Shown: positions 1 through 6,419 of the stretch, piece after piece
Numbering within the stretch: the first letter of the stretch is position 1
Layout of the letters: the number at the start of each line of letters is the position of its first letter
Assembly: GCA_021826035.1 (NCBI GenBank)
Contig: JAKBBE010000041.1
Coordinates: forward strand, 1-21,561
DNA length: 21,561 bases
Direction of reading: 5' to 3'
Origin: Pseudomonadota bacterium
GTDB lineage: Bacteria; Pseudomonadota; Gammaproteobacteria; Steroidobacterales; Steroidobacteraceae
The notes under the pieces: generated by a model
Told to the model about the DNA's origin: nothing
What the model saw: the letters and a program-made list of their open reading frames with translations, nothing else
The model's database searches: none
Translations under genes and position numbers: made by a program

Positions 1-40
1 GCAGGGCTTGATCGGGGCGACGTGGGGGAAATTCAAATCG
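1..40 (+). repeat. Imperfect direct repeat, copy 1
   Basis: This sequence begins gcagggcttgatcggggc and ends gaaattcaaatcg. It recurs in the same orientation at 1285-1324 with a few substitutions and one-base indels. The two copies bracket the vapBC pair. The left edge of this copy may lie outside the window. It could be a trace of a duplication or of the boundary of a mobile cassette; the sequence does not say which. Confidence 0.6.
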
Positions 41-316
41 GCGGCATCGGCCTTCACTCCGCCTTCGTCATCCTGAGTTCTGGCTCCGCTTTTAGGCGCG
101 CAGGAGAGAGTTCCAAGGTAAACCAAGCTCGAGGCACTCTTTGAAGACTCATCTACATGCCGCTCTTGCAGTCCGTTAGTTTCCTGATCGAGCTGCTCAT
201 CGCTTCGAGTCTCAGTGTCTCACCCATTGGGGGTGGACCTTAGCCGCCGCGTCACGGGAGCTACACGGAGGTTGATGTCGATACCAGCGGTTATCTACGG
301 CGCGCCGCCCGGGCAG
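41..316. other. Non-coding stretch left of vapC
   Basis: I see no gene with a plausible start, ribosome site or family resemblance on either strand. The plus-strand reading frame that enters vapC from this side (from 215) is the antisense shadow of the toxin gene. No clear terminator hairpin follows the vapC stop at 317. Confidence 0.5.
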
Positions 317-736
317 TTAGGTTATCAGCGTCATGCCGGCGAACTTTGCCGCGCCAGTATCGAAGGTCATCGTTTTTCCGCAGCCCGTCGCGGCCGATGT
401 ACGCTCAATAAGACAGTCGGCGAAATCCGCACTGCTTGTCCGGAAGGTTCGCAGCGCCTGCGAGACCTGTTCAGCGCGCTCGAGGACGATCTCCTTTGCT
501 CTCAGGAGCCCATCGAGCGCCTGAGAGACCTCTTCGCGAGTGAGGTCGTAGCAAGAGATGAGTACCCAGACCAGCTCAATGAGGGCAACCAGAGGCACAA
601 AACCGGGAGTCTCCGATGTTAACGACTCGATGAGTCTCGACGCCTTCTGAGACTGCTTCGGATCGTCCTGCATCACGTACCGGACGAGAACGTTGGTATC
701 GAGTCCGATCAATCGGATCGCTTCGAAAGACCTCAA
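317..736 (-). CDS. vapC: VapC-like PIN-domain toxin ribonuclease
   Basis: This is a PIN-domain protein of about 139 residues, the toxin half of a type II toxin-antitoxin pair. VapC proteins are Mg-dependent RNases that cleave tRNA or rRNA. The acidic active-site set is visible: Asp13 in IGLDTNVLVRY, Glu54 in ALIELVWVL, Asp104/Asp107 in SADFADCL and Asp126 in TFDTGAA. The family-typical ending GMTLIT is present, so the domain looks complete. The TTG at 734-736 overlaps the antitoxin stop (TTGA), which suggests translational coupling. A second TTG at 710-712 would give the more usual N-terminus M-IGLDTNVL, and neither start has a strong ribosome site. It lies directly downstream of the vapB-like gene. 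The domain call is firm; the exact start is not. Confidence 0.88.
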   Translation of the reverse strand: MRSFEAIRLIGLDTNVLVRYVMQDDPKQSQKASRLIESLTSETPGFVPLVALIELVWVLISCYDLTREEVSQALDGLLRAKEIVLERAEQVSQALRTFRTSSADFADCLIERTSAATGCGKTMTFDTGAAKFAGMTLIT

Positions 737-975
737 CGCGCCGCAGCGCCGCGCTTAGCAATGGCGGCGTTCATCTCGTCAATGGAAACCGTTCGCTTCG
801 GCTTGCCGAACATGCCCTTCAGCACCGTCACCGAGCGCGTCGCGGGCACAATCTCAAAGCGACCCTGCTCCACCTCGACGAATTCCACTCGATCGCCGGC
901 ATCTAGCCGTAGCGCCTGACGCACTTCGATGGGAATGGTGATCTGACCTTTGCCAGTGAGCGTGGCCGTTGCCAT
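733..975 (-). CDS. vapB: VapB-like antitoxin, AbrB/MazE (SpoVT) fold
   Basis: This is an 80-residue antitoxin with an N-terminal swapped-hairpin AbrB-type DNA-binding domain. The motif TLTGKGQITIPIEVRQAL followed by DAGDRVEFVEVEQG is characteristic. The C-terminal part (residues ~50-80, around GMFGKPKRTVSIDEMNAAI) is the expected toxin-binding tail. I chose the ATG at 975 because AAGGAG lies 6 nt upstream; an upstream extension to 1014 would run through the putative operator. It overlaps the vapC start by 4 nt. In this family the antitoxin, alone or with toxin, represses its own promoter, which fits the dyad at 985-1000. Confidence 0.88.
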   Translation of the reverse strand: MATATLTGKGQITIPIEVRQALRLDAGDRVEFVEVEQGRFEIVPATRSVTVLKGMFGKPKRTVSIDEMNAAIAKRGAAAR

Positions 976-984
976 AGTGATCTC

Positions 985-1000
985 CTTACTTTGAAGTAAG
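985..1000 (-). promoter_or_regulatory. Dyad overlapping the vapB ribosome site: likely autoregulatory operator
   Basis: The arms CTTACTT and AAGTAAG are separated by two bases. On the coding strand the right arm runs into AAGGAG, the vapB ribosome binding site. A VapB or VapBC complex bound here would block the start of the operon. An RNA hairpin could equally occlude the ribosome site. The direct evidence is the symmetry and the position only. Confidence 0.55.
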
Positions 1001-1284
1001 GATACCATACCCACCGGCCGGAGCGAATTCCATCGGGGGAAGCTGCCCTCGGGATGCGCTGGGTAGCTTTCTGGGTAATTCGCCGGGCGGCACTGCCCAA
1101 GTCTTTATTCTTAAGGGCCCTTTGCTCCACGTTCAATGCCTCTCCCGGGAACCAATAATTGGTTATTTTACAACAACTTAAATCCTATTCTTTGGTTGAT
1201 TTCCGAGGCATTCGCGGACGCTTCGGCGGGTGAGTGCGGCCGGGTCATTGTTTTTATTCTTGATCGGACAGCGACGGCATCCTA
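1001..1284. other. Non-coding stretch between vapBC and the second repeat copy
   Basis: I find no supported gene here. The part next to vapB should contain its promoter, but I see no convincing -35/-10 pair; TATGGT on the minus strand just beyond the dyad is the nearest match. Around 1150-1220 the sequence becomes markedly AT-rich and includes a perfect 7+1+7 palindrome, listed separately. Confidence 0.5.
1150..1164. repeat. 15-bp perfect palindrome in an AT-rich patch
   Basis: AACCAAT-A-ATTGGTT is a perfect inverted repeat with a one-base centre. It sits at the edge of an AT-rich patch inside GC-rich DNA. It has the size of a dimeric repressor site, but no gene start lies close enough to assign a target. 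Confidence 0.4.
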
Positions 1285-1324
1285 GCAGGGCTTGATCTGG
1301 GGCAGTGGGGAGGAATTCAAATCC
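1285..1324 (+). repeat. Imperfect direct repeat, copy 2
   Basis: This is the second copy of the sequence at 1-40, beginning gcagggcttgatctgggg and ending ggaattcaaatcc. The similarity fades just beyond the repeat. It lies upstream of the mazF-like remnant. Confidence 0.6.
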
Positions 1325-1451
1325 AATGCCCTCGCCCGCCCATCCGGCGCTCTGGGCGCGACCTCGGTGCGAGGGCTTCAGAAGGCCAGCGAAATCGTCA
1401 TTCTCGGCCCGGGCGCGCCATGGGTGACTCGGGATACACTTCTATCTCACT
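1325..1451. other. Non-coding stretch before the antitoxin/toxin remnants
   Basis: The frame that opens at 1292 runs through here into mazF, but its product over this interval resembles no toxin family. I regard it as fortuitous read-through into the truncated toxin gene. Confidence 0.45.
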
Positions 1452-1487
1452 ATGAGCAGCTCCATTCGCGACCTGCGCAATCGCTTC
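1452..1487 (+). pseudogene. Start of a Phd/YefM- or VapB-type antitoxin, cut off after ~12 codons
   Basis: ATG at 1452 opens a frame reading MSSSIRDLRNRF. This closely resembles the first residues of short antitoxins of the form SIRDLRxxFPxVRxLVE. After about 12 codons the resemblance stops and the DNA enters the mazF-like sequence in another frame. It may be the head of an antitoxin gene joined to a toxin gene by deletion. The match is short, so chance is possible. Confidence 0.35.
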
Positions 1488-1792
1488 CGGATTCCCCTGG
1501 ATCAGGGCCGGGATTTCGGCGACCTCTACTCATTGTTCAGTCCAATGACTTCAATGAAAGCGCGATTCGCACAGTCATCTGTGCGGTCATAAGTTCGAAC
1601 CTCCGCCTCGAGCGGGCGCCCGGCAACGTTCGGGTCCGCGCTCGTGCCAGCGGCCTGAGCCGAGATTCGGTGGTCAACGTGTCGCAGCTGATCACGGTCG
1701 ACAAGCACTTGCTGACGGAGCGCATCGGTAGGCTCGCGCCGGACTTGCTGCGGGATGTGGATCTGGGCATCCGACTCGTGCTGGCCGTATAG
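1484..1792 (+). pseudogene. mazF: MazF/PemK-like toxin, N-terminus missing
   Basis: About 102 residues match the MazF/PemK endoribonuclease family: GSGPGFRRPLLIVQSNDFN, then RTVICAVISSNLRL, APGNVRV, DSVVNVSQLITVDKHLL, ERIGRLAPDLL and GIRLVLAV at the end. Family members cleave mRNA at short motifs. The normal start (R-G-E/D-I-W first strand before LPDPxGSGPG) is absent: upstream in-frame sequence from 1292 has no family resemblance. A beheading deletion is therefore more likely than a long leader. The missing strand contributes to the active site, so the product is probably inactive. No full antitoxin gene is present next to it. Confidence 0.75.
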
Positions 1793-1880
1793 CGGGAGCG
1801 CTCTGATCGACCCGACAATCGCAGACCGCAGTCGCTGCTGGCAACGGCTGCTTTGTGGAAGGCCAATGCAAGAGCCGAAG

Positions 1881-1897
1881 ATCGGGTATTGCCCGAT
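1881..1897. terminator. Small hairpin downstream of the mazF remnant
   Basis: ATCGGG and CCCGAT flank the loop TATTG. There is no following T-tract on the plus strand, so this is only a weak terminator candidate. Confidence 0.2.
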
Positions 1898-1931
1898 TGC
1901 GGAGTCTTGGCTCCTACTTCATTAAATCAGG

Positions 1932-2222
1932 CTATTGGGCTTCTGAAGTGCCAAGGGCTACTGCAGGTCGCACCCAGTAAAGCGGAGTTCGGGCAATTGA
2001 GACCGGTAGCTTCAGGCGTCGGGTTGGCCCCCACGTCGTCTCTTCAGCCACAGGACTCAAGTCATCCGCGGTCTCCGGATCAAAGGTCACCTCGGGAACG
2101 ACTCCCGACTCATCCCAGTCGGGTGGATCGATTCGAAGGACGTCGGCGCCATATCCGGACAGAAAACGCGTGGCGCCCGGGCCGGCAAGGACTCCCGTGA
2201 GATCAAGAAACGCGAATGCCTG
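1932..2222 (-). pseudogene. CaiB/BaiF family III CoA-transferase remnant, internally deleted and frameshifted
   Basis: Read on the minus strand from 2222, GIRV is followed by a one-base frameshift and then LDLTGVLAGP, GYGADVLRIDPPDWDESG and VVPEVT. This is the N-terminal CoA-binding region of family III CoA-transferases and alpha-methylacyl-CoA racemases. Directly afterwards the frame continues into TWGPTRRLKLPV and PLYWVRPAVALGTSEAQ and stops at 1932-1934, which looks like the C-terminal end of the same family. Full-length members have roughly 380-450 residues, so the catalytic centre is deleted. The N-terminal match is strong; the C-terminal assignment is weaker. The extra T at about 2209-2211 accounts for the frameshift. 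Confidence 0.65.
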
Positions 2223-2387
2223 CTAATGTCCTGAGTCAGAAGTTCGCACGCAGAATCGCTTGATGCTCTCGAGGATCTGGTCCGCGGTCTTGGTCCATAC
2301 GAAGGGCTTCGGATTCCGATTGTTGGCGGCGAGGTAGTCGCGAATGGCCCGCTCGAGCTCAACGGTGCTGCGATGAGTGCTCCGGCG
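2223..2387 (-). pseudogene. IS630-family transposase, C-terminal fragment
   Basis: The last ~54 codons of an IS630-type DDE transposase are in frame to a TAG at 2223-2225. They show THRSTVELERAIRDYL, NPKPFVWTKTADQILESI and RFC-RTSDSGH, the conserved tail of that family. The sequence upstream in the same frame (2388-2531) does not resemble the transposase core, so the catalytic DDE region is gone. No terminal inverted repeat is recognisable beyond the stop: the CoA-transferase remnant starts immediately. The element is dead. Confidence 0.85.
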
Positions 2388-2539
2388 CGGTACCGGAACC
2401 GCTGAGCGCAGCACAGCTCGGAGCGCCTGTTGGCGGCGGATTTCAGGCAAGCGGCCCATTTGAAGCCCTCGCCGCAGTGCGCAGTTTCCCCGCAGCAGGC
2501 TTTGTCGTAAAGTGAAGCAAACGACACACAAGGGACATC

Positions 2540-4249
2540 ATGCGGACGTTGAACCAGCAGTCAAATCCCGTGGGACGCGTCGCCGCGTTCCTGCTTCTTG
2601 CACTCGTCATGTTGGCGGACATGCAGGCGGCACACGCTGACTTGTATACCGCGACCATCGCATTCAAGAAGAGGGATTACGCGCAAGCGTTTCCGCAGCT
2701 TCTGGCGTTGGCCCGGCTCGGCCAGCCGATAGCGCAACTCGCCGTGGCGTACCTGTACGCCGGCGGAATGGGCACCGCCCGCAGCGACATTGATGCCTAT
2801 GCGTGGGCGACGCTCGCCGCGCAGAACGGTGAGGCGAAGGGCCTGACGCTCGCCCAGAAACTGCAGCCCAACCTGGCCCTGGCACCCGGATCACGAAAGA
2901 TCGCCGCCCAAGTGACCGCCGCGTACACCCCGGCAGCACTCGATCGCACGCTGCTGCCGGACCTTCCGAAGCAGCGCGGCTCGGGCATCAAGGGCCCGAC
3001 GCTGTGCGCACCGCAGCGGTTTGACCGCACCATCTACCCCCTGGAGGCGGAACTTCGCGGCATGCAGGGTCGGTTCGTCGTGCGGTTCACGCTGATGCCC
3101 GACGGCACCGCCCGCAACCCGCACGTCGTGTTCGGGTTGCAAGCGCGTCAGTTTGACGCGGCCGCGCGCGCGGGCGTGTTGACGGCGAAATTTTCACGCC
3201 GCGCCGCGGGGACACATCCGCTCAAGTGCACCGTGGCTCTGGAATTTCTCGAGCGACAGTATTCCGCCGACGACTATCCAGGACTGCAGCAGAAGCTCTG
3301 GCTCGCGCACGAAAGCGCCGCGAAGGGAAATCCCCAGGCCGAGACGCTTTACGGGACGTTGCTCGCCGGGTTACCGCAGGTGTTTCGCGAGAAGCGAACT
3401 CGTTTCTCGGCATGGCTCGTCAAAGGCGCTCAGGGGGGTGATGCGCTCGCACAGTACGAGGTGGCCGTCTGCCTGCAATCCGGCTTCGGCGGGTGTACGC
3501 CGGATAACGCCAAGGCGTTGCGCTGGCTGCACCTGGCCGCGGCGCAGAATGAGCCGAATGCCGAAGTTGCCCTCGCGCTGCGCGCGCTGCACGACGCGCC
3601 GGACGCGGCAAATCTTGCCGCGGCCCGGCGCTGGCTCGCGCAAGCCGCCGCCCAGGGAAACACCGCGGCGCAGTCCTATCTGTCAGCGCTGCTTGCGGCA
3701 TCGCCGCAGGCCGCAGAGCGGGACCCGGCGCGCGCACTGCGTCTGGAGCAGAAGGCGTACCGGCACGTTGGCATCGATCCGACCGGCGAGGAGATCCGCG
3801 CCGCAGCCTACGCGACGGAGGGGCACTTCGCCCACGCCGTAAAGGTCGAGCGCGAGGCCATCGGCAAGGCTCGCAGGCTGGGCTGGTCGCTCTCGCCGTT
3901 GCAGCAGCGCCTCGCCCGCTACAAGTCCGGTCAGCCCTGGTACGGCGACCTGCTCGACTATTCCAGTCCCGCTCGGCTCGTCCCGGCCGAACCCGCATCA
4001 CAGGCCAGCGGTTCGCTCGCCAGCGGGGCCGCGCGGGGCAAGTGCCCGCCAGCGCGTGCGCATCAGAACAGCGCCAAGCCCTTCGAGAGCGCGATCCACA
4101 CACCGATGAGAAACGGCACGCCGACGCCGAGCCACGCCAGCGCCGTGCCGAAGCCGGGCTTGCCGCGTGCCGCAGCAGCGGCCTGCTCGGCGTTGGCCTG
4201 CTCGCTCTGCAGGGCCCGCTCACGCGCGAGTGCCTCGTCCGACATGTAA
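2540..4249 (+). CDS. Secreted Sel1-repeat protein with TonB-C-like segment
   Basis: This is a 569-residue protein with a signal peptide (hydrophobic core VAAFLLLALVML, probable cleavage after AHA at residue 33). Residues ~35-105 form alpha-hairpin repeats of the Sel1/TPR type (AIAQLAVAYLYAGGMGTA). Residues ~165-235 resemble the TonB C-terminal fold (YPLEAELRGMQGRFVVRF, then LMPDGTARNPHVV). Further Sel1-like repeats follow at ~255-400 (GDALAQYEVAVCLQ, DNAKALRWLHLAAAQNEPNA). AAGGG lies 6-7 nt before the ATG. The last ~61 codons, from 4063, lie antisense to the coding end of the MFS gene and are low-complexity (Ala, Ser, Pro, Arg). They look like read-through past a lost stop. It probably acts in the periplasm in protein-protein contacts; the partner is unknown. 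Confidence 0.8.
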   Translation: MRTLNQQSNPVGRVAAFLLLALVMLADMQAAHADLYTATIAFKKRDYAQAFPQLLALARLGQPIAQLAVAYLYAGGMGTARSDIDAYAWATLAAQNGEAKGLTLAQKLQPNLALAPGSRKIAAQVTAAYTPAALDRTLLPDLPKQRGSGIKGPTLCAPQRFDRTIYPLEAELRGMQGRFVVRFTLMPDGTARNPHVVFGLQARQFDAAARAGVLTAKFSRRAAGTHPLKCTVALEFLERQYSADDYPGLQQKLWLAHESAAKGNPQAETLYGTLLAGLPQVFREKRTRFSAWLVKGAQGGDALAQYEVAVCLQSGFGGCTPDNAKALRWLHLAAAQNEPNAEVALALRALHDAPDAANLAAARRWLAQAAAQGNTAAQSYLSALLAASPQAAERDPARALRLEQKAYRHVGIDPTGEEIRAAAYATEGHFAHAVKVEREAIGKARRLGWSLSPLQQRLARYKSGQPWYGDLLDYSSPARLVPAEPASQASGSLASGAARGKCPPARAHQNSAKPFESAIHTPMRNGTPTPSHASAVPKPGLPRAAAAACSALACSLCRARSRASASSDM

Positions 4250-5673
4250 TGCCGGTCGGCCACCGGGCGGATCAGGGCATTGCAGATGAGCCCGACGAAC
4301 AGTAGGGCCGCCATGATGTAGAGCGTCAGGTTGTAGACCTGCGCGCGCGGGATGCCGTGATCGAGTTCGTACTGGCGCAAACTCGCAATGAGGGCGGGAC
4401 CTGCGATGCCGGCGACCGACCAGGCCGTGATCAGACGGCCATGTATCGCCCCAACCATCTGGGTGCCGAAGATGTCGGCGAGATACGCCGGCAACGTCGA
4501 GAACCCTCCGCCGTACAGGGTCAGGATGATGCAGACGCTGAGAACGAACAGTCCCGGGGCGCCGAGGCGGCCCCAGGTCGGCAGCAGGACGTAGAGCACG
4601 ATCCCGACCACGAAGAACGTGTAATAGGTTCGCTTACGGCCGATGTAATCGGAGGCTGCGGCCCAGAAGAGGCGACCCAGACTGTTGAACAGGCTGATCA
4701 GCCCCACCAGGCCCGCAGCCGCGGCGACGATCGCTGCCTCCTGCGCCCCGGGCGAGAGCGCCACCCGATGGATGAGCTTCGCCCCGAAGACGTCCTGCAG
4801 CATCGGGCTCGCCATCGAGATCACCCCGATGCCGGCCGTGACGTTCATGCACAGCACGAGCCAGACCAGCCAGAACTGCGGTGTCCTCAGGGCGCGGCCG
4901 AGGTGAACGTGGCGGCGGGTGATCATCGAGCGCTCGCTCTCGGCTGCAGTCGGGGTATATCCCTCGGGGTGCCAGCCGGCCGGCGGCACCCGAAATCCAA
5001 GTGCCCCCACCGCCATCACGACGAAGTAGATCACCCCCAGAATGACGAGCGAGGCCGCCACGCCCTGCGCGCCGTGGTGGGCGAAGCGGGCCATCAGCCA
5101 GACCGCAAGCGGTGCGCCAATCATCGCGCCGCCGCCATACCCCATGATGGCAAAACCGGTGGCGAGCCCCCGCCGGTCCGGGAACCATTTGATCAGGGTC
5201 GAGACCGGCGTGATGTAGCCCAGCCCCTGGCCGACCCCGCCGAGCACGCCCGCCCCCAGGTACACGATCCAGAGTTGGTGCAGGGCGACGCCCACACCGC
5301 CCGCCACGAGGCCCCCACCCCAACACAGCGCGGCGATGAAGCCCGCCTTGCGCGGACCGGCATGCTCGAGCCAGCCACCCCAGATCGCCGCCGAAATGCC
5401 GAGGACCGCGATGAAGGTCTCAAAGATGTGCGCCTCGGCCGGGACGCTCCAGTTGCACCGTGTCGTGGTGAGCTCGGCGAGGAAGCCCTGCCCGGCGCAC
5501 ACCGCGGGGTTGGCGTTGGCGATCAGATGCGCCATCGGCAGCCAGAACACCGAGAAGCCATAGGCCATCCCGATGCACAGGTGGATGCACAGCGCCGCCG
5601 GCGGCACCAGCCAGCGGTTGAACTGCGGCGTGGCGACGGTTCGAGCACGATCGAGGACGGTTACCCGAGTCAC
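4063..5673 (-). CDS. OFA-type MFS transporter (oxalate/formate antiporter family) with fused C-terminal TM
   Basis: This is a 12-TM major facilitator of the oxalate:formate antiporter family, which exchanges small carboxylates across the inner membrane. Diagnostic stretches are CIGMAYGFSVFWLPM in TM1, GLGYITPVSTLIKWFPDRRG between TM4 and TM5, and FGTQMVGAIHGRLITAWSVA late in the protein. After the last canonical TM comes a charged, helical linker (DEALARERALQSEQANAEQ) and one more TM, AWLGVGVPFLIGVWIALS. That TM resembles the separate 'MFS transporter small subunit' peptides found beside such antiporters. I chose GTG at 5673 because GGGGGG lies 4-5 nt upstream; an ATG at 5733 has no ribosome site. 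The substrate is not shown by the sequence. Its end overlaps the convergent Sel1 gene. Confidence 0.85.
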   Translation of the reverse strand: MTRVTVLDRARTVATPQFNRWLVPPAALCIHLCIGMAYGFSVFWLPMAHLIANANPAVCAGQGFLAELTTTRCNWSVPAEAHIFETFIAVLGISAAIWGGWLEHAGPRKAGFIAALCWGGGLVAGGVGVALHQLWIVYLGAGVLGGVGQGLGYITPVSTLIKWFPDRRGLATGFAIMGYGGGAMIGAPLAVWLMARFAHHGAQGVAASLVILGVIYFVVMAVGALGFRVPPAGWHPEGYTPTAAESERSMITRRHVHLGRALRTPQFWLVWLVLCMNVTAGIGVISMASPMLQDVFGAKLIHRVALSPGAQEAAIVAAAAGLVGLISLFNSLGRLFWAAASDYIGRKRTYYTFFVVGIVLYVLLPTWGRLGAPGLFVLSVCIILTLYGGGFSTLPAYLADIFGTQMVGAIHGRLITAWSVAGIAGPALIASLRQYELDHGIPRAQVYNLTLYIMAALLFVGLICNALIRPVADRHYMSDEALARERALQSEQANAEQAAAAARGKPGFGTALAWLGVGVPFLIGVWIALSKGLALF

Positions 5674-5898
5674 GATACCCCCCTTTCTCGCTCTGGTTTG
5701 CCCCCGGCGCCCGCCGCGGAGCAGGCGCATCAATTCAGTCTACCGGGTGCCGCGGCGCACGGGCGGCGGCGGCTCGGCTCGGTCGCCGGCGGTGTCGAGC
5801 GTTCGTGCCGCGATACGCCGCTGTTCCAGTTTGGAGCACCGCCGGGTTCAGTCCGCCGGATGATCGCCTCGGCGCACCGGTTGCGGTGCCGGGGAACC
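5674..5898. other. Intergenic region upstream of the MFS gene
   Basis: This should hold the MFS promoter, but I see no convincing hexamers. A hairpin with arms GCACCG/CGGTGC and loop GTTG lies just beyond the stop of the membrane-protein gene on the minus strand. It lacks a T-tract and is a weak terminator candidate. Confidence 0.35.
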
Positions 5899-6405
5899 TC
5901 AGCGGCCGATGAGCATCGTGGCCACGGGCTTCCACCAGGGGCTGACGTACATCCAGATCGCCGCGAACTCGAGCCCAAGACCCCACAGGGCGCCAAGGAC
6001 GTAGGGCCGATAGAGCCTCCCGCGCCGACCGATCAGGTCATAAGCCCCGAGCAGCAGCACCAGCAGGAAGTCGCTCAGATACAGCTGCGCCCAATTCCCC
6101 CAGTAGCCGTTGCCGAGCAGTCTCTCCAGACCCGGAGCCCACCAGCGGGAAAAACCCGCATCGGCAATGAAAATGGTGGCGAGAATGATCAGGCGCTTGT
6201 GCGCCGCGGGACTCTTGCGCAGCGCGATCGCCGCGCCGCCCAGCACCCCGAATGCCAGCATGTCGGCCAGCTGGATGCTGAGAAAGGACGGATTGCTCTG
6301 CGGGGTCACAAACTGGTGATTGTCGACAATCACTGAGGTCACGACACCGAGCACCAACATCGCGCCATACAGTGCCGTGCCAGCCATGCCTAACTCGCGG
6401 TGCAG
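5899..6405 (-). pseudogene. Multi-TM membrane protein, 5' end removed at the intron junction
   Basis: The frame encodes about four TM segments: ALYGAMLVLGVVTSVIV, LADMLAFGVLGGAAIAL, a third around LIILATIFIADAGFSRWW, and LSDFLLVLLLGAYDL. The motif PAAHKRLIILATI is typical of an uncharacterised family of about 220-250-residue membrane proteins. In that family, LHRxLG precedes the present first Met. Here LHRELG can still be read upstream of the ATG at 6387, and the resemblance then ends at ~6405 where group II intron sequence begins. About 80 N-terminal residues are therefore missing. They are not found beyond the intron's 3' end, so a further deletion or rearrangement occurred. The function is unknown. 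Confidence 0.65.
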
Positions 6406-6419
6406 ATCTACTCGCAGGG

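Noticed and set aside
163..203. Minus-strand ATGAGCAGCTC... reading MSSSIRKLTDC, similar to the start at 1452
   Set aside because: Only 11 bases match and the frame stops after 15 codons. Chance cannot be excluded and nothing around it supports homology.
1285..1324. aattcaaatcc as a tRNA T-arm, suggesting an attachment site
   Set aside because: No anticodon arm or acceptor stem can be folded around it at either copy.
3420..4223. 267-codon open frame on the minus strand under the Sel1 gene
   Set aside because: The product is Arg/Ala/Pro-rich with no family resemblance, whereas the plus strand shows a signal peptide, repeats and a good ribosome site.
4357..6336. 659-codon open frame on the plus strand
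   Set aside because: It runs antisense through the MFS and membrane-protein genes. Its product is rich in Arg, Gln, Asp and Pro with no recognisable domain, as expected for the complement of high-GC coding DNA.
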